The notes beneath the pieces were generated by a model. The model had not been told where the DNA came from, ran no database searches, and was given only the letters and a program-made list of their open reading frames with translations. Positions 48,047 to 58,841 of a stretch of DNA of 64,000 bases are shown here, piece after piece; position 1 is the stretch's first letter, and each line of letters starts with the position of its first letter. Location of the stretch: assembly GCF_933775445.1 (NCBI RefSeq), contig NC_065878.1, positions 11,109,395-11,173,394 of the forward strand, given 5' to 3'. Position numbers and translations under genes: made by a program. Source of the stretch: Argentina anserina. Taxonomy: Eukaryota; Streptophyta; Magnoliopsida; Rosales; Rosaceae.

Positions 48047-50937
48047 ATGGCGAGCCTCAACCCCTTTGATTTGTTGGGCGACGATGACGCCGAGGACCCA
48101 TCGCTGCTCGTGGCCGCTCAGCAACAGAAGCTTGCTGCCGCCGGGCCCAAGAAAGCCCAGCCCACCAAGCCCGGCGTGGATACCAAGCCGGCCAAGCTGC
48201 CTTCCAAGCCTGCACCTCCTACTCAGGCTGGTGAGTTCTTCTCTTGAGGCTATTGGGATTCTTTAATATGCTGCGAGTTGTTGTGATTGGGTTCTTGTTG
48301 ATTGAAAGCTTGTGTCTTTGAGATTTGAGTTTTGTTGTTGTGGTTTTCCAATGAAATATATGGTGGACTTTGTATTTCTTTTGGTAAATTTGAATAGTGA
48401 GATTCTGCAATTCATTTGAGATATTTAATGAACATTTGAATGAGATGATGTTCCTGCTTTAGTTTGATTGTAAGATGCTCTTGAAGATAACTGGTTAACA
48501 CTTGTTTTGATTGTTCTTGTCCTTACTGTTTTGTTAAACACTTGGTTTTCACTTTCACCAAGTTATATATCTTCGGAAAAAAGGGTCTCCTTTTTTTTTT
48601 TATCTTAATGAAACTGTGTTTCGTGAAAAGTTTTTATTTGGAGTTTAATTGGCTTACTAATTGGATATTGCTTTCTTTTGGTGCAGTGAGGGAATCAAAG
48701 AATGAAGCTAGTCGAGGTGGCCGTGGTGGTGGACGTGGATATGGATACGGGCGTGGCCGTGGTGGCGGCGGCTACAATCGTGATTCAGCCAATAATGAGA
48801 ACAACAGTGGGTACAATCGGGACTCAGTCCCTGCTGGTCAGGGTGCTTTCGAGGATGCACCTAAAAGGCGGTTCTCTGGTGGAGACGGTGATGGAAGGCC
48901 ATCTGAAAGGCGTGGTTATGGGGGAGATGGTGAGGGGAAAACTACTGAAAGGCGCAGCTATGGTGGACCTCGTGGCTCTTACCATGGTGGCCGCCATGGT
49001 GGCTTTGGTAATGGTGAAGTTGGTGATGAGGAGCGCCCGCGGAGAAACTTTGATCGTCGTAGTGGGACTGGACGCGGGTATATATTATTTAGCTATTCAT
49101 TTTAGAATATGCTACATCTGTAATGTATTCAACGTACAATAAATTCACCACATTTCTTATTCTGTGCCCAGAAATGAACTCAAACGCCAAGGTTCTGGTC
49201 GTGGAAACTGGGGATCACAAACTGATGAACTTCCTGAGTAAGTATTCTTGGATTATCTTTATTCTTATTTTCTTAGACCTCTTTCCATAACCTCCTTTCA
49301 TTTGGTTCTTTATGTGCTTTAGTTGTTGTTAGTTTGTGCTTATTATTTGGTTTTCATCTCTTAATACTTAGGGTGACTGAAGAGGGAGTCGATGCAACTG
49401 AACAGAATCTGGGTGATGAGAAGCCTGGGGGGGAGGTGGATGCTGCAGATGGCAGCAAAGATACTACTGCTAAGGAACCCGAAGAAAAGGAACCTGAGGA
49501 GAAGGTGAGTTATCAAAGTCAACATATATCCTGAATTACTATCTGGTGGTTTTATAACTGGATAGTTACCTTTAATATTAGAAATACTAAAACCCTATGG
49601 TATACGGATACATACTCTGCACCAGATAATAAGATTCATCATTTACTAGTTAAAATGATACTAGAATTCATAATTAGATTGCTATTTGTTGAAGTGATTA
49701 AAAATGCATGTATCTATACAGTCTATCAATTGTATTGCTGGAGGAATTTTCCTTCTGCTGAAGATGTTTCTAGCAGGAACTTTTATAGTTTATTTACAAC
49801 TATCTCTATTGAATGTGTTGATACAACACAGAGATTCTGATTCCAGTTTCTTATTTTGCATTCTTGAATAGGAAATGACACTTGAGGAGTATGAGAAGGT
49901 GCTTGAGGAGAAAAGGAAGGCCCTGCAGGCACTCAAGACTGAAGAGAGAAAGGTTGATACTAAGGAATTTGAATCTCTGCAACAGCTTTCAAACAAGAAA
50001 GGAAATGATGATATCTTCATTAAATTGGTGAGATGTCGATCTCCTAGTTCATCTTATGAACTTGTTATCAACTTATCGTCTAACAGTGCTACCTGGATTT
50101 TTACTTTGTAGGGATCTGATAAAGACAAGAAGAAAGAATCTGCTGAGAAGGAAGAAAAGGCCAAAAAGGTTCCACTGCTAACGATATCTGTAATTGATAC
50201 TCTATTCATTTGTTTTGATTCTGTGGATTTTTAGGTACTCTAGCGAAGTAATTTTGTTACAACTGCAAGTGGAGATGTACAATTGCAACCCAGTTCAACC
50301 ATATTTCACCTGGGTTAATTGCGTTTTGTTCAAAACATTGTATTTTGCTACTTTTTTGGTTACTATTGTTATCATTGAGTGATCTTAATCTGATCATTAT
50401 GACAGTTTATTTGGTATAGGAAAATATACTTGAAACGTCAGGACAAATTTTCTTTTTGAAATCTGAAAGTGATAAAATCTTACATTTGTGGTTCCTTGTC
50501 ATATTTCTACTTGAAGTTTTTATTGTCATAACATTGGGTTTTAAGTTGCTTGAAATGCTTGTGCTATGTTTATGTCTTTTTTACTATATTACGGCAATAT
50601 AGATGTTTTGTAGTATCAACATTGCTGTCCATCCAATTGATGATATATGCTATTAAGCTTGTAGTATTGGCTATGGTATCTTCTTACCTTGCAGAGTTTT
50701 CCACTTTTTCTTATCCTGGTTGCTTCTAAATTTCTATACTGTATTTTATTTCAGTCCGTCAGCATCAATGAGTTTTTGAAGCCAGCTGAAGGAGAAAGGT
50801 TCTCTTACCCATCTCGTGGTCGTGGCCGTGGTGGTCGTGCCTCCAAAGGCGGGCCTAGCAGCAACTACTCACAAAGCAGCGTGAAAGCCCCACCAATTGA
50901 AGATCCTTTTCAGTTTCCAACTTTGGGTGGCAAGTAA
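48047..50937 (+). CDS. RGGA: RGG-repeat nuclear RNA-binding protein, RGGA type (copy 1)
   Basis: Member of the Stm1/HABP4-SERBP1 family; Arabidopsis RGGA proteins bind mRNA and ribosomes and influence stress tolerance. Seven exons: 48047-48230, 48687-49077, 49172-49237, 49372-49504, 49872-50027, 50112-50168, 50755-50937. They total 1170 bases, 389 residues. The N-terminus MASLNPFDLLGDDDAEDP is the Stm1-N signature. Exon 2 encodes Arg/Gly-rich repeats (RGGRGGGRGYGYGRGRGGGG) and then a charged HABP4-like region. Exons 4-6 give an acidic then basic helical stretch including TLEEYEKVLEEKRKAL. The last exon has a second RGG cluster (SRGRGRGGRASKGG) and ends DPFQFPTLGGK. ATG 48047 is chosen because the frame upstream opens only at TTG and the start matches family N-termini. 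No defects are seen. The gene symbol rests on recognised family motifs. Confidence 0.93.
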
Positions 50938-53105
50938 GGTAGTGAGGGACCTTCAGTCCTGATGACATTTGATTTTTGGGTTCATTTCTTTCTGTTGAAG
51001 TTCATTGGATTTTCTCTGTTAAAAAAAATTTATGACTTAATTTTTAGTTTTATTTCCCCCTTTATGCTTGTTTTTGTGACGTGGGTAAAATATGAAATTG
51101 ACTTATTTGTAGACTAGTTTATTCTTTTCTTTAAATGGATACCTGTCTACTTATTTGCAGAATTTTGTTTGATTTTCATGTAAAATCATTGTTGGATGAG
51201 TTGGTGTCGGCTTTATCAGACAAGGTTTTTGAGCAGAGAGCATAAGATTTGATTAACAGAATACATCACTCGACTGTATATAAAGTTATAAACCATCACT
51301 AGAATAGGGACAGCAATATTCGGATCTGTAGCAAGTTTATTACCTCTCCGGTAAAGAGCTCTAGGTGACTTCTACGGTTCTACCTCTTGACCTGATGTGT
51401 CGCAAAACTGGTTGATTTCATTAATATGTGGTACTTTTGGACGATGCCCACCCCCTCCTATGGACTACAAGTCCGTTGGAAATCTTGTTTGTAGTTGTGT
51501 TTGTAGTTTAGTAACGGAAAATTCTATTATGCAGTGTTGCACAATATGCAAAATGTTTTGTGTATGAAAAAAAAAGTCAATTAAAAATTTGACTTCAAGA
51601 TGTCATGAGGCATATAAGATTTTAAAAGTTTAAATTTAAATAGTAATGATTATGTGTTGCATGGTGTGCAGCGCTGCACTATAGACAAATCGGTTTAGTA
51701 ATCATTCGACATAGGCATTAACAAGTGTAAGACTTCCCAAAAATAGTAGTCCTTCATGTGAGATAATAAATCTTCATCATATCTAGGGCCAACGCAAATG
51801 CATGGGTGTGAGGGTGAAGAAAACCAATGTGGTACCTTTTGCACTTTCCCAATGAAACTAAGCCTTCTATGGTAGGGAGAAGGTGAAAAAAAACCCGAAG
51901 TTCTTTTTCATCATTTCTATCAAAATGTCGGTCAATATTATTCGGTATGTATAATCAAGATAACACACTTCTAGGGTCTAAACAAAACTAGCAAATATAA
52001 TTACGACTCACCTATTTTTTTAGAATCGTGTATAACACTTTAAATAACAGGTCTAAGACGATGTAGAAGAAAGATTAAAGTGAATCAACCACACCAACTT
52101 GAACTTGTCCTTAAATTTTAAAAAAAATAATAATAATAATCCAGCACAGTAGAGATAGGTTGCCCCATCTCTGCCATCATCTCGACTGGTTTAACCTCCA
52201 CTACACTACTAAAAGGAAGGCCCACATCAATCGCATATACCCAACCCCAAGTTCAAGACCAACAAGCCCAAACTAAAAATGATTTGGATGCCCTCTCTAA
52301 CACATTGGCGTCGTTGTTCAACGCACCACCACCGTCGAATCCCAACTTAGGCAAACTCAGTCCTAACTACATCTTTGGCAATCCCATCGCCTCCACCAAT
52401 ACTGATGTTGCCTTACAAGCCTCATAGTGCAGTTAAGATCGATCCAACAATCGGTTGTATCTTGGGTCCACATCAGTCGGAGAAGCCGCCAGATCTGAAA
52501 TCTTCAAATCACCCTCCGCCAAATAAACACAACCAATCACACTGTCACAACGTTGCCAAGCCCAAAATGTACAATCCCAACCGTTATCATCAAAACAATC
52601 CAACTAGAGATTCAAAAAAACCATGTCAGTTGACAACGGAGTGAGGAGTATAGACCTTGGGGCCCGTCCTAATCCATTTAGTTTCACCACAACTACGACG
52701 TAGTTGGGTAGGTTTCCTGCCAGAAGACGGGTTTGCAACATCTCCCTCAAACAACGTTGACGACGACCGTAGGGTTTTTCTCTAGAGGAAAAGAGAGTCA
52801 TTTATTTTCTCTAGTTTCACTTTTATTGGAGCTTATTAGTAAGTTCATATATAGATGAAAATGATCCTAAAAATATACATATAGATGAAAATGACAACTT
52901 ATCCATATAATAAAGAGGGAAGAAAATTGACGATGACCTCAATAATTTTATTCACAAATTTGACCTCCACAAAAGATCATAAATATTTTCAACACGCTAC
53001 CAATAGAGCAAATTGTTTTATTATTTATCGATATGAAATGAAAATAGTAAACATGACATTAGCCCATATAAATAAGGAATTACAGAAGATAGGACACTCA
53101 CCGTC
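50938..53105. other. Spacer between the two RGGA-type genes
   Basis: Holds the 3' flank of copy 1, a 178 bp MITE (51515-51692), the copy-1 end of the duplicated block (to about 51910) and about 900 bp of non-duplicated DNA (51911-52841). The latter includes a Pro/Asn-rich open stretch on the plus strand near 52150-52640 with no recognisable family. From about 52842 copy 2 begins. Confidence 0.6.
51515..51692. mobile_element. Mutator-like MITE, 178 bp, perfect 9 bp target duplication
   Basis: The left end reads CGGAAAATTCTATTATGCAG, then TGTTGCACAATATGCAA. The right end reverse-complemented reads CGATTTGTCTATAGTGCAG, then CGCTGCACACCATGCAA. GTTTAGTAA is exactly duplicated outside both ends (51506-51514 and 51693-51701). 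Nine-base duplications are the mark of Mutator-like elements. It lies in the part of copy 1 that copy 2 lacks. Confidence 0.85.
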
Positions 53106-53290
53106 TCTCTCTCTTGCGGCTAGGGTTTATCTATCTCTCTCTCTCTCTCTCTCTCAAACCTCAAAAGCATCCATCTTTCAGATCGATTTCAGTCCCTTAA
53201 CTCTTTAAAGCCCCAACGTATCAATGGAGTTGTTATTGAGCTAGGTAGTCAGAGTCTCAGGAAGGATATTTGGGTATTTGCGGTGAGAGC
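53106..53290 (+). promoter_or_regulatory. Telo-box leader and conserved upstream ORF of RGGA-type gene 2
   Basis: Same arrangement as copy 1: TTGCGGCTAGGGTTTATC, a CT microsatellite (about 53131-53155, longer than in copy 1), then the MELLLS upstream frame (53224-53244) 46 bases before the main ATG. The similarity to copy 1 stops just upstream (about 53105), so distal promoter input differs. Confidence 0.5.
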
Positions 53291-56100
53291 ATGGCGAGCC
53301 TCAACCCCTTTGATTTGTTGGGCGACGATGACGCCGAGGACCCATCGCTGCTTGTGGCCGCTCAGCAACAGAAGCTTGCTGCCGCCGGGCCCAAGAAGGC
53401 CCAGCCCACCAAGCCCGGCGTAGATACCAAGCCGGCTAAGCTGCCTTCCAAGCCTGCACCTCCTACTCAGGCTGGTGAGTTCTTCTCTTGAGGCTTTTGG
53501 GATTCTTTAATATGCTGCGAGTTGTTGTGATTGGGTTCTTTGTTGATTTCAAGCTTGTGTCTTTGAGATTTGAGTTTTGTTGTTGTGGTTTTTCCAATGC
53601 AATATACGGTGGTAAATTTGGATTGTGAGATTCTGCGCTTCATTTGAGATATTTAATGCACTGTGCATTTAAACATTTGAATGAGATTATGTTCCTTTTA
53701 CTGTGATTGTAAGAAGCTCTTGAAGATAACTGGTTAAACACTTGTTTTGATTGTTCTTATTCTTACTGTTTTGTTATTTCAGCATTTGGTTTGTATGTCA
53801 TACATGGTTTGTATATCTTCGGGAAAAGGGTCTCCTCTTTTTTTTCTCCTTAATGGCAATTACTAGTTGTGGTGAAACTGTGTTTCTTGAAAATTGTCTT
53901 ACTAGTTGGATATTGCTTTCTTTTTGTGCAGTGAGGGAATCAAAGAACGAAGCTAGTCGAGGTGGCCGTGGTGGTGGACGTGGATATGGATACGGTCGTG
54001 GCCGTGGTGGCGGCGGCTACAATCGTGATTCAGCCAATAATGAGAACAACAGTGGGTACAACCGGGACTCAGTCCCTGCCGGTCAGGGTGCTTTTGAGGA
54101 TTCACCTAAAAGGCGGTTCTCTGGTGGAGACGGTGATGGAAAGCCATCTGAAAGGCGTGGGTATGGGGGAGATGGTGATGGGAAAACTACTGAAAGGCGC
54201 AGCTATGGTGGGCCCCGTGGCTCTTACCATGGTGGCCACCGTGGTGGCTTTGGTGATGGTGAAGTTGGTGATGAGGAGCGCCTGCGGAGAAACTTTGATC
54301 GTCGTAGTGGGACTGGACGCGGGTATATATTATTTTAGCTATTCATTTAGAGTATGCTACATCTGAAATGTATTTAACGTGCAATAAATTCACCACCTCT
54401 CTTATTCGGTGCACAGAAATGAACTCAAACGCGAAGGTTCTGGTCGTGGAAACTGGGGATCACAAACTGATGAACTTCCTGAGTATGCATTCTTAAATTA
54501 TCTTTTTTTTTAGACCTCTGTCTATAACCTCCTTTCATTTGGTTCTTTATGTGCTTTAGTTTTTGTTAGTTTGTGCTTATTATTTGGTTTTCATCTCTTA
54601 ATACTTAGGGTGACTGAAGAGGGAGTCGATGCAACTGAAAAGAATCTGAGTGCTGAGAAACCTGTGGAGGAGGTGGATGCAGCAGATGGCAGAAAATATA
54701 CTACTGCTAAGGAACCCGAAGAAAAGGAACCTGACGAGAAGGTGAGTTATCAAAGTCAACTTATATCCTGAATTACTATCTGGTGGTTTTATACCTGGAT
54801 AGTTACCTTTAATATTAGAAATACTAAAACCCTGTGGTATACAGATACATACTCTGCACCAGAGAATAAGATTCATCATGTACTAGTTAAAATGATACTA
54901 GAATTCATAATTAGATTGCTATTTGTTGAAGTGATTAAAAATGCATGTATCTATACAGTCTATCAATTGTATTGCTGGAGGATTTTTCCTTCTGCTGCAG
55001 ATGTTTCTGGCAGGCACTCTTGTATAGTTTATTTACAACTATCTCTAGTGAATGCATTGATACAACACAGAGGTTCTGATTCCAGTTTTTACTGCATTGT
55101 TGAATAGGAAATGACACTTGAGGAGTATGAGAAGGTGCTTGAGGAGAAAAGGAAGGCCCTGCAGGCACTCAAGACTGAAGAGAGAAAGGTTGATACTAAG
55201 GAATTTGAATCTCTGCAACAGCTTTCAAACAAGAAAGGAAATGATGATATCTTCATTAAATTGGTGAGATGTCGCTCTCCTAGTTTATCTAATGAACTTG
55301 CCATCAACTTACACTCTAACAGTGCTACCTGGATTTTTCCTTTACAGGGATCCGATAAGGACAAGAAGAAAGAATCTGCTGAGAAGGAAGAAAAGGCCAA
55401 AAAGGTACTACTGCTGACGATATCTGTAATTGATTCGCTCTATTCATTTGTTTTGATTCTGTGAATTTTTAGGAAGTCTTGCGAAGTAATTTTGTTAGTT
55501 GAACCTTATTTCACCTGGGTTGATGGTGTTTTGTGCAAAACATTGTCCTGCATTTTTGTTTACTATTGTTATCATTGAGTGATCTTAATCTGATCATTAT
55601 GACAATTTATTTGGTATAGGAACATATACTTGATTGTCAGGACAAATTTTCTTTTTGAAAACTAAAAGTGATAAAATTTTACATTTGTGGTTTCTTGTTG
55701 TATTTCTTCTGGTTGAAGGTTTTATCGTCATTCCATTGGGTTTTATGTTCTTGTGGTATGTGTTTGTCTTTTTTACTATATTACTGGAATTTAAATGTCT
55801 CGTAGTATCAACATTTGATGATATATGCTATTAAGCTTGTAGTGTTGGCTGTGGTATTTTCTTACCTTGCTGAGTTTTCCACTTTTTCTTATCCTAGTTG
55901 CTTTTAAATTGTTTCAGTCCGTCAGCATCAATGAGTTTTTGAAGCCAGCTGAAGGAGAAAGGTTCTCTTACCCATCTCGTGGTCGTGACCGTGGTGGTCG
56001 TGCCTCAAAAGGAGGGCCTAGCAGCAACTACTCACGAAGCAGCGTGAAAGCGCCACCAATTGAAGATCCTTTTCAGTTTCCAACTTTGGGTGGCAACTAA
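53291..56100 (+). CDS. RGGA: RGG-repeat nuclear RNA-binding protein, RGGA type (copy 2)
   Basis: Seven exons (53291-53474, 53932-54322, 54417-54482, 54609-54741, 55108-55263, 55348-55404, 55918-56100), each exactly as long as in copy 1, total 389 residues. Exon 1 and exons 5-6 encode identical protein. By eye about 19 residues differ from copy 1, clustered in exon 2 (for example Asn to Asp and Pro to Leu near its end) and in the acidic exon 4 (GDEKPGGEV against SAEKPVEEV, SKDTT against RKYTT). In the C-terminal RGG cluster one RGRG became RGRD, and the last residue is Asn instead of Lys. Splice sites and frame are intact, so both paralogues are probably expressed proteins. Role as for copy 1. 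The absence of any exon indel suggests selection on both copies, or very recent duplication. Confidence 0.93.
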
Positions 56101-56399
56101 GATAGAGTGAGGGACCTTCAGTCCTGATGACATTTGATGTTTGGCTTCATTTCTTTATGTTAAAGCAGGAAATTGGCTAGAATAATTGGATTTCCTGTTT
56201 TAATTTTTGTGAGAAAATTACTTATTTTTAGTCTGTTCATACGTTCCCATGTAGTTTTATTACCACCCACCCCCATGGTGCTTGTTTTTGTGACATTTCG
56301 GTCATATGAAATGACTTATTTGTAGACTAATATTTTTTCTTTAAAGTTTAAATGGATACTTGTTTGCATAATTATGATTGATTTAAAATGTTAAATCTT

Positions 56400-57320
56400 T
56401 GTCGGATTATTTGGCATCGTCGTTTTTATCAGTTTCCCAATGTGGGGGTGAAGAAAACCAATGTGGTACCTTTTGCAGTTTCCCAATGGAACTAAAGCCT
56501 TCCAAGGAATTAAACTAAGCCTTCTAAGGTGGGGAGAAGGTGAAAAAAGTGTATTGTGACAAAAAAAAACTCGAAAAAATCTTTTTCGTCCCTTACCCTC
56601 AAGCACAAATTGATTAGGACTTGCGAGCTTTGGAATAAGTCACATGGTAAATTGCGTTGTGTTCCCTCGCAGTAATGCAGTATAATGATATTCCCTTCGG
56701 ATTGAACTCTTGAAAAAACTAGCAATTTCTTCAGCTTGCTGATACTTGAAGCTGCTCTTATCCCATTAAAGATCTTGAAATCATTATAATCCTTATTCTA
56801 CTACATCATAGGTGTCACAAGTTTAGTAACTTGGCTTGGAAGTGCCTCGATCTTACTTTTTCTAATGTCCAAATAAGTTTATAAAGACACCATTTAAATT
56901 CTGGGAGCCCCCTAATTGCAAGTTGCAGTAACTGTCAGATTCAAATACCTCGCGTTAAAATATTACCGTAGATCATTTGGTAGTTTATCAAGTGGGCATA
57001 TCCGCCACATCTAGAGCCCTTAATAATATAAATCCATAAGCCAATGTGTCCGAGAAAGACAATGGTATTCTCCCGGTGCCAAACACTAAAAAGGTATGAA
57101 GCATTTGACATAGCTCGGAATGATTTCATTTATGTTGCTTCAATGCTTTGAATCGACAAATAACGGGCTCCAATTTCTTCCACTACTTCTTTCCCAATAT
57201 AGAGATTATACCACCGCACAAAGATTAATTTTCTCTTTCCGACTCCCGCAGAAGAATGTGCATCTCAAATGCCCATGGCCTTCCAGTTTCGTTCTTCTTA
57301 CAACTGGTAAACTTGTAGTC
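56400..57320 (-). pseudogene. CC-NBS-LRR resistance gene remnant: MHD linker and LRR part
   Basis: On the minus strand, frames shift repeatedly but keep recognisable blocks in the right order. KKNETGRPWAFEMHILLRE (about 57310-57245) is the ARC2 end with MHI in place of MHD. GARYLSIQSIEAT follows (about 57170-57135), equivalent to the RRLSIQ entry to the LRR. PLSFSDTLAYG with ALDVADMPT comes next (about 57070-57010), then an AASSISKLKKL block (about 56760-56727). These match RPM1-type CNL receptors, which detect pathogen effectors. Many stops and frameshifts make it a relic. Confidence 0.75.
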
Positions 57321-57327
57321 TTGCTGC

Positions 57328-57543
57328 ATGCTACGAAAACGACTTCCAATGGATAGTTTTCTGAAACTACTTGCAAAGTACGTGACCTCTTTGACATGCT
57401 CTTCAAAATTTGTGGTGGAGTGTCTAGGTTTGCCTCTTGCAATTATAGTTGTTTTGAGAGGTCTTATCACTCTCATGTCTTCCAAAATGTCAACCACAGA
57501 GTGGAGAAATATCTATAACAACTTAAAGTCCCTTGTTAGGTGA
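57328..57543 (+). pseudogene. CC-NBS-LRR remnant: GLPLA part of the NB-ARC domain, inverted relative to the LRR part
   Basis: The plus strand reads KFVVECLGLPLAIIVVLRGL (GLPLA at 57427-57441) followed by MSTTEWRNIYNNLKSLV and a stop. GLPLA and the EWxxxYNxL block that follows are the end of the NB-ARC domain in CNL proteins. In an intact gene this would precede the MHD/LRR part on the same strand, but here that part starts within about 20 bp on the opposite strand. The kinase and P-loop regions are not present nearby. Confidence 0.75.
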
Positions 57544-58203
57544 TATGAAGAGCCTTTTATTTGTTTCTTATTCACAATCCTCTAGAAATCTCAAGATTAG
57601 GTAAGAGAATAATGTGCGTGTCTTCTTTCCGTCTCCTGAATCCTTATAAGCTTCCAAACGTACGGTTTATCTAGGAGTGGTGTATTAAATTATTTAAATA
57701 TATACTTGAAGAATATAGCCAAATAAATTATTTTTTTACTGGAATACTACAATGAGTTTTCCGTGAGTCACATCCATATGAAATTGTGCAGTCAATAACG
57801 ACTACTCAAATAATTGATATTAACAAGAGTTGGATATAAAAATTGTCAAATTTGGAAGCACACACAATTGTGAGGGAATTTTAGACACAAGTCTCCTTCA
57901 CCGTTGCCTCAAGGCCGGCAGTTCTCACGGTCAGTCCGAAGTCGCTACTCAATTGAAAATAAATCAATAACTAAGAAGATCCAAGTCGATCACTCCTCTT
58001 CTTCAGTTCTTCCATGTCACTGCTTTAGAGGGTGGCAGTAAGGATTTCGATCATTTAGTTGAATTATTAAGGTACCTTCCATACTATAAAGTACGATTTA
58101 TGTTCCATTGCAGCAAGTACATATGCATTTTTGCTACATCATGCTCCATTGCCATCTCAACACTTTTCTTTTCTTTTCTTTTCCTCCGAACAAAATCTTA
58201 GAT
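57544..58203. other. Gene-free spacer
   Basis: AT-rich sequence with a CTTTT pentamer run (about 58165-58184). No gene or bounded element is seen. Confidence 0.5.
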
Positions 58204-58217
58204 CATAGGGGTAGGAC

Positions 58218-58839
58218 TAGGGGTGGGCATAAACCAAATTAAACAAGAAAAACCAACCGAACCGAACCGAAGAGATGTAATTTAGAAAATAAAGAAAACC
58301 GAACTGAAATCGGTTTAAACGGTTTGAAAATGATTTACGTGATCAAACCAACCGATTTAAAACCGAACCGACTAAATTTAATTTAATGATTTAAAAAATA
58401 ATAAATAATGGGTATTAGTACAAAAAAACAAAACAAAACATAACATAGAAGGTTATCTAGCGCAGTTGGTAGAGCGCATAGTTGTTATATTCTAGGTCAG
58501 AAGTTTGAATCCCAACATTGATATTTGATGTTTTATTGAAAATATATATCAAAATAAGAATAAATATAATCTTTACATAGTTATTAGTGAGAAGTGTGTG
58601 TGATGTATCAATTTGTGGCATCATCTTTGGGAAGGAGTTCGAGTCCCACCTCTTGAAAAATTTTAAAAAATTTACATATGAGGTGTGAACCGAAACCGAA
58701 CCAAATTTCAGTTAAACCGATTGTTTCAGTTCAGACTAATTCGATTCGGTGAATACTTTGAGTTTCTAAAAACCGATCAAAATGGTTCGGTTTCGGTTTA
58801 GGCCAAAAACCGGATCAAACCGATATATGCCCAGCCCTA
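58218..58839. mobile_element. hAT-like element B, 622 bp, inserted at the edge of element A
   Basis: Ends are TAGGGGTGGGCATA on the left and, reverse-complemented, TAGGGCTGGGCATA on the right. The flanks GGTAGGAC (58210-58217) and GGCAGGGC (58840-58847) are an 8 bp target duplication differing by two transitions. The subterminal regions carry many AACCGA/TCGGTT words in both orientations. GGGGTGGGCA ends with AACCGAA subterminal repeats are a widespread plant non-autonomous hAT type. Confidence 0.8.
58450..58515 (+). pseudogene. Degenerate tRNA-like sequence inside hAT element B
   Basis: TAGCGCAGTTGGTAGAGCGC (from about 58459) is a textbook A-box with a GCGC/GCGC D stem. AGAAGTTTGAATCCC about 30 bases later is a B-box/T-arm with changes. 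The acceptor and anticodon stems do not close, so it is not a working tRNA. A second B-box-like word, GGAGTTCGAGTCCCACC, lies at about 58634-58650. It is probably a captured tRNA or SINE fragment. Confidence 0.5.
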
Positions 58840-58841
58840 GG

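Larger units (their letters stand above)
47050..51910 (+). repeat. Segmental tandem duplication, copy 1 (whole RGGA-type gene)
   Basis: Similarity to copy 2 begins at AAGTTCAT...ATAGATGAAAATGATCC (about 47046; 52842 in copy 2). It runs through the promoter-proximal region, all exons and introns, and ends with GTGAAGAAAACCAATGTGGT plus about 80 bp (to about 51910; about 56590 in copy 2). Two blocks are unique to copy 1: about 635 bp upstream (47226-47860, against about 93 bp in copy 2) and about 575 bp downstream (51225-51800), the latter carrying a MITE. Confidence 0.9.
52842..56590 (+). repeat. Segmental tandem duplication, copy 2
   Basis: Counterpart of 47050-51910. Exons match in length base for base, and introns are similar but with small indels. 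The right end of the shared block overlaps the LRR remnant of the resistance-gene wreck. A piece of that remnant was therefore part of the duplicated unit. Confidence 0.9.

Noticed and set aside
48702..49142. Met/Val-rich frame overlapping the RGG exon (and its twin at 53962-54366)
   Set aside because: It is an out-of-frame reading of the Arg-Gly repeat codons and does not respect the splice sites.
57225..57497. 90-codon minus-strand frame taken as one resistance-gene segment
   Set aside because: Only its C-terminal third (GRPWAFEMHILLRE) matches a CNL. The rest is antisense to the GLPLA segment, which reads on the plus strand.
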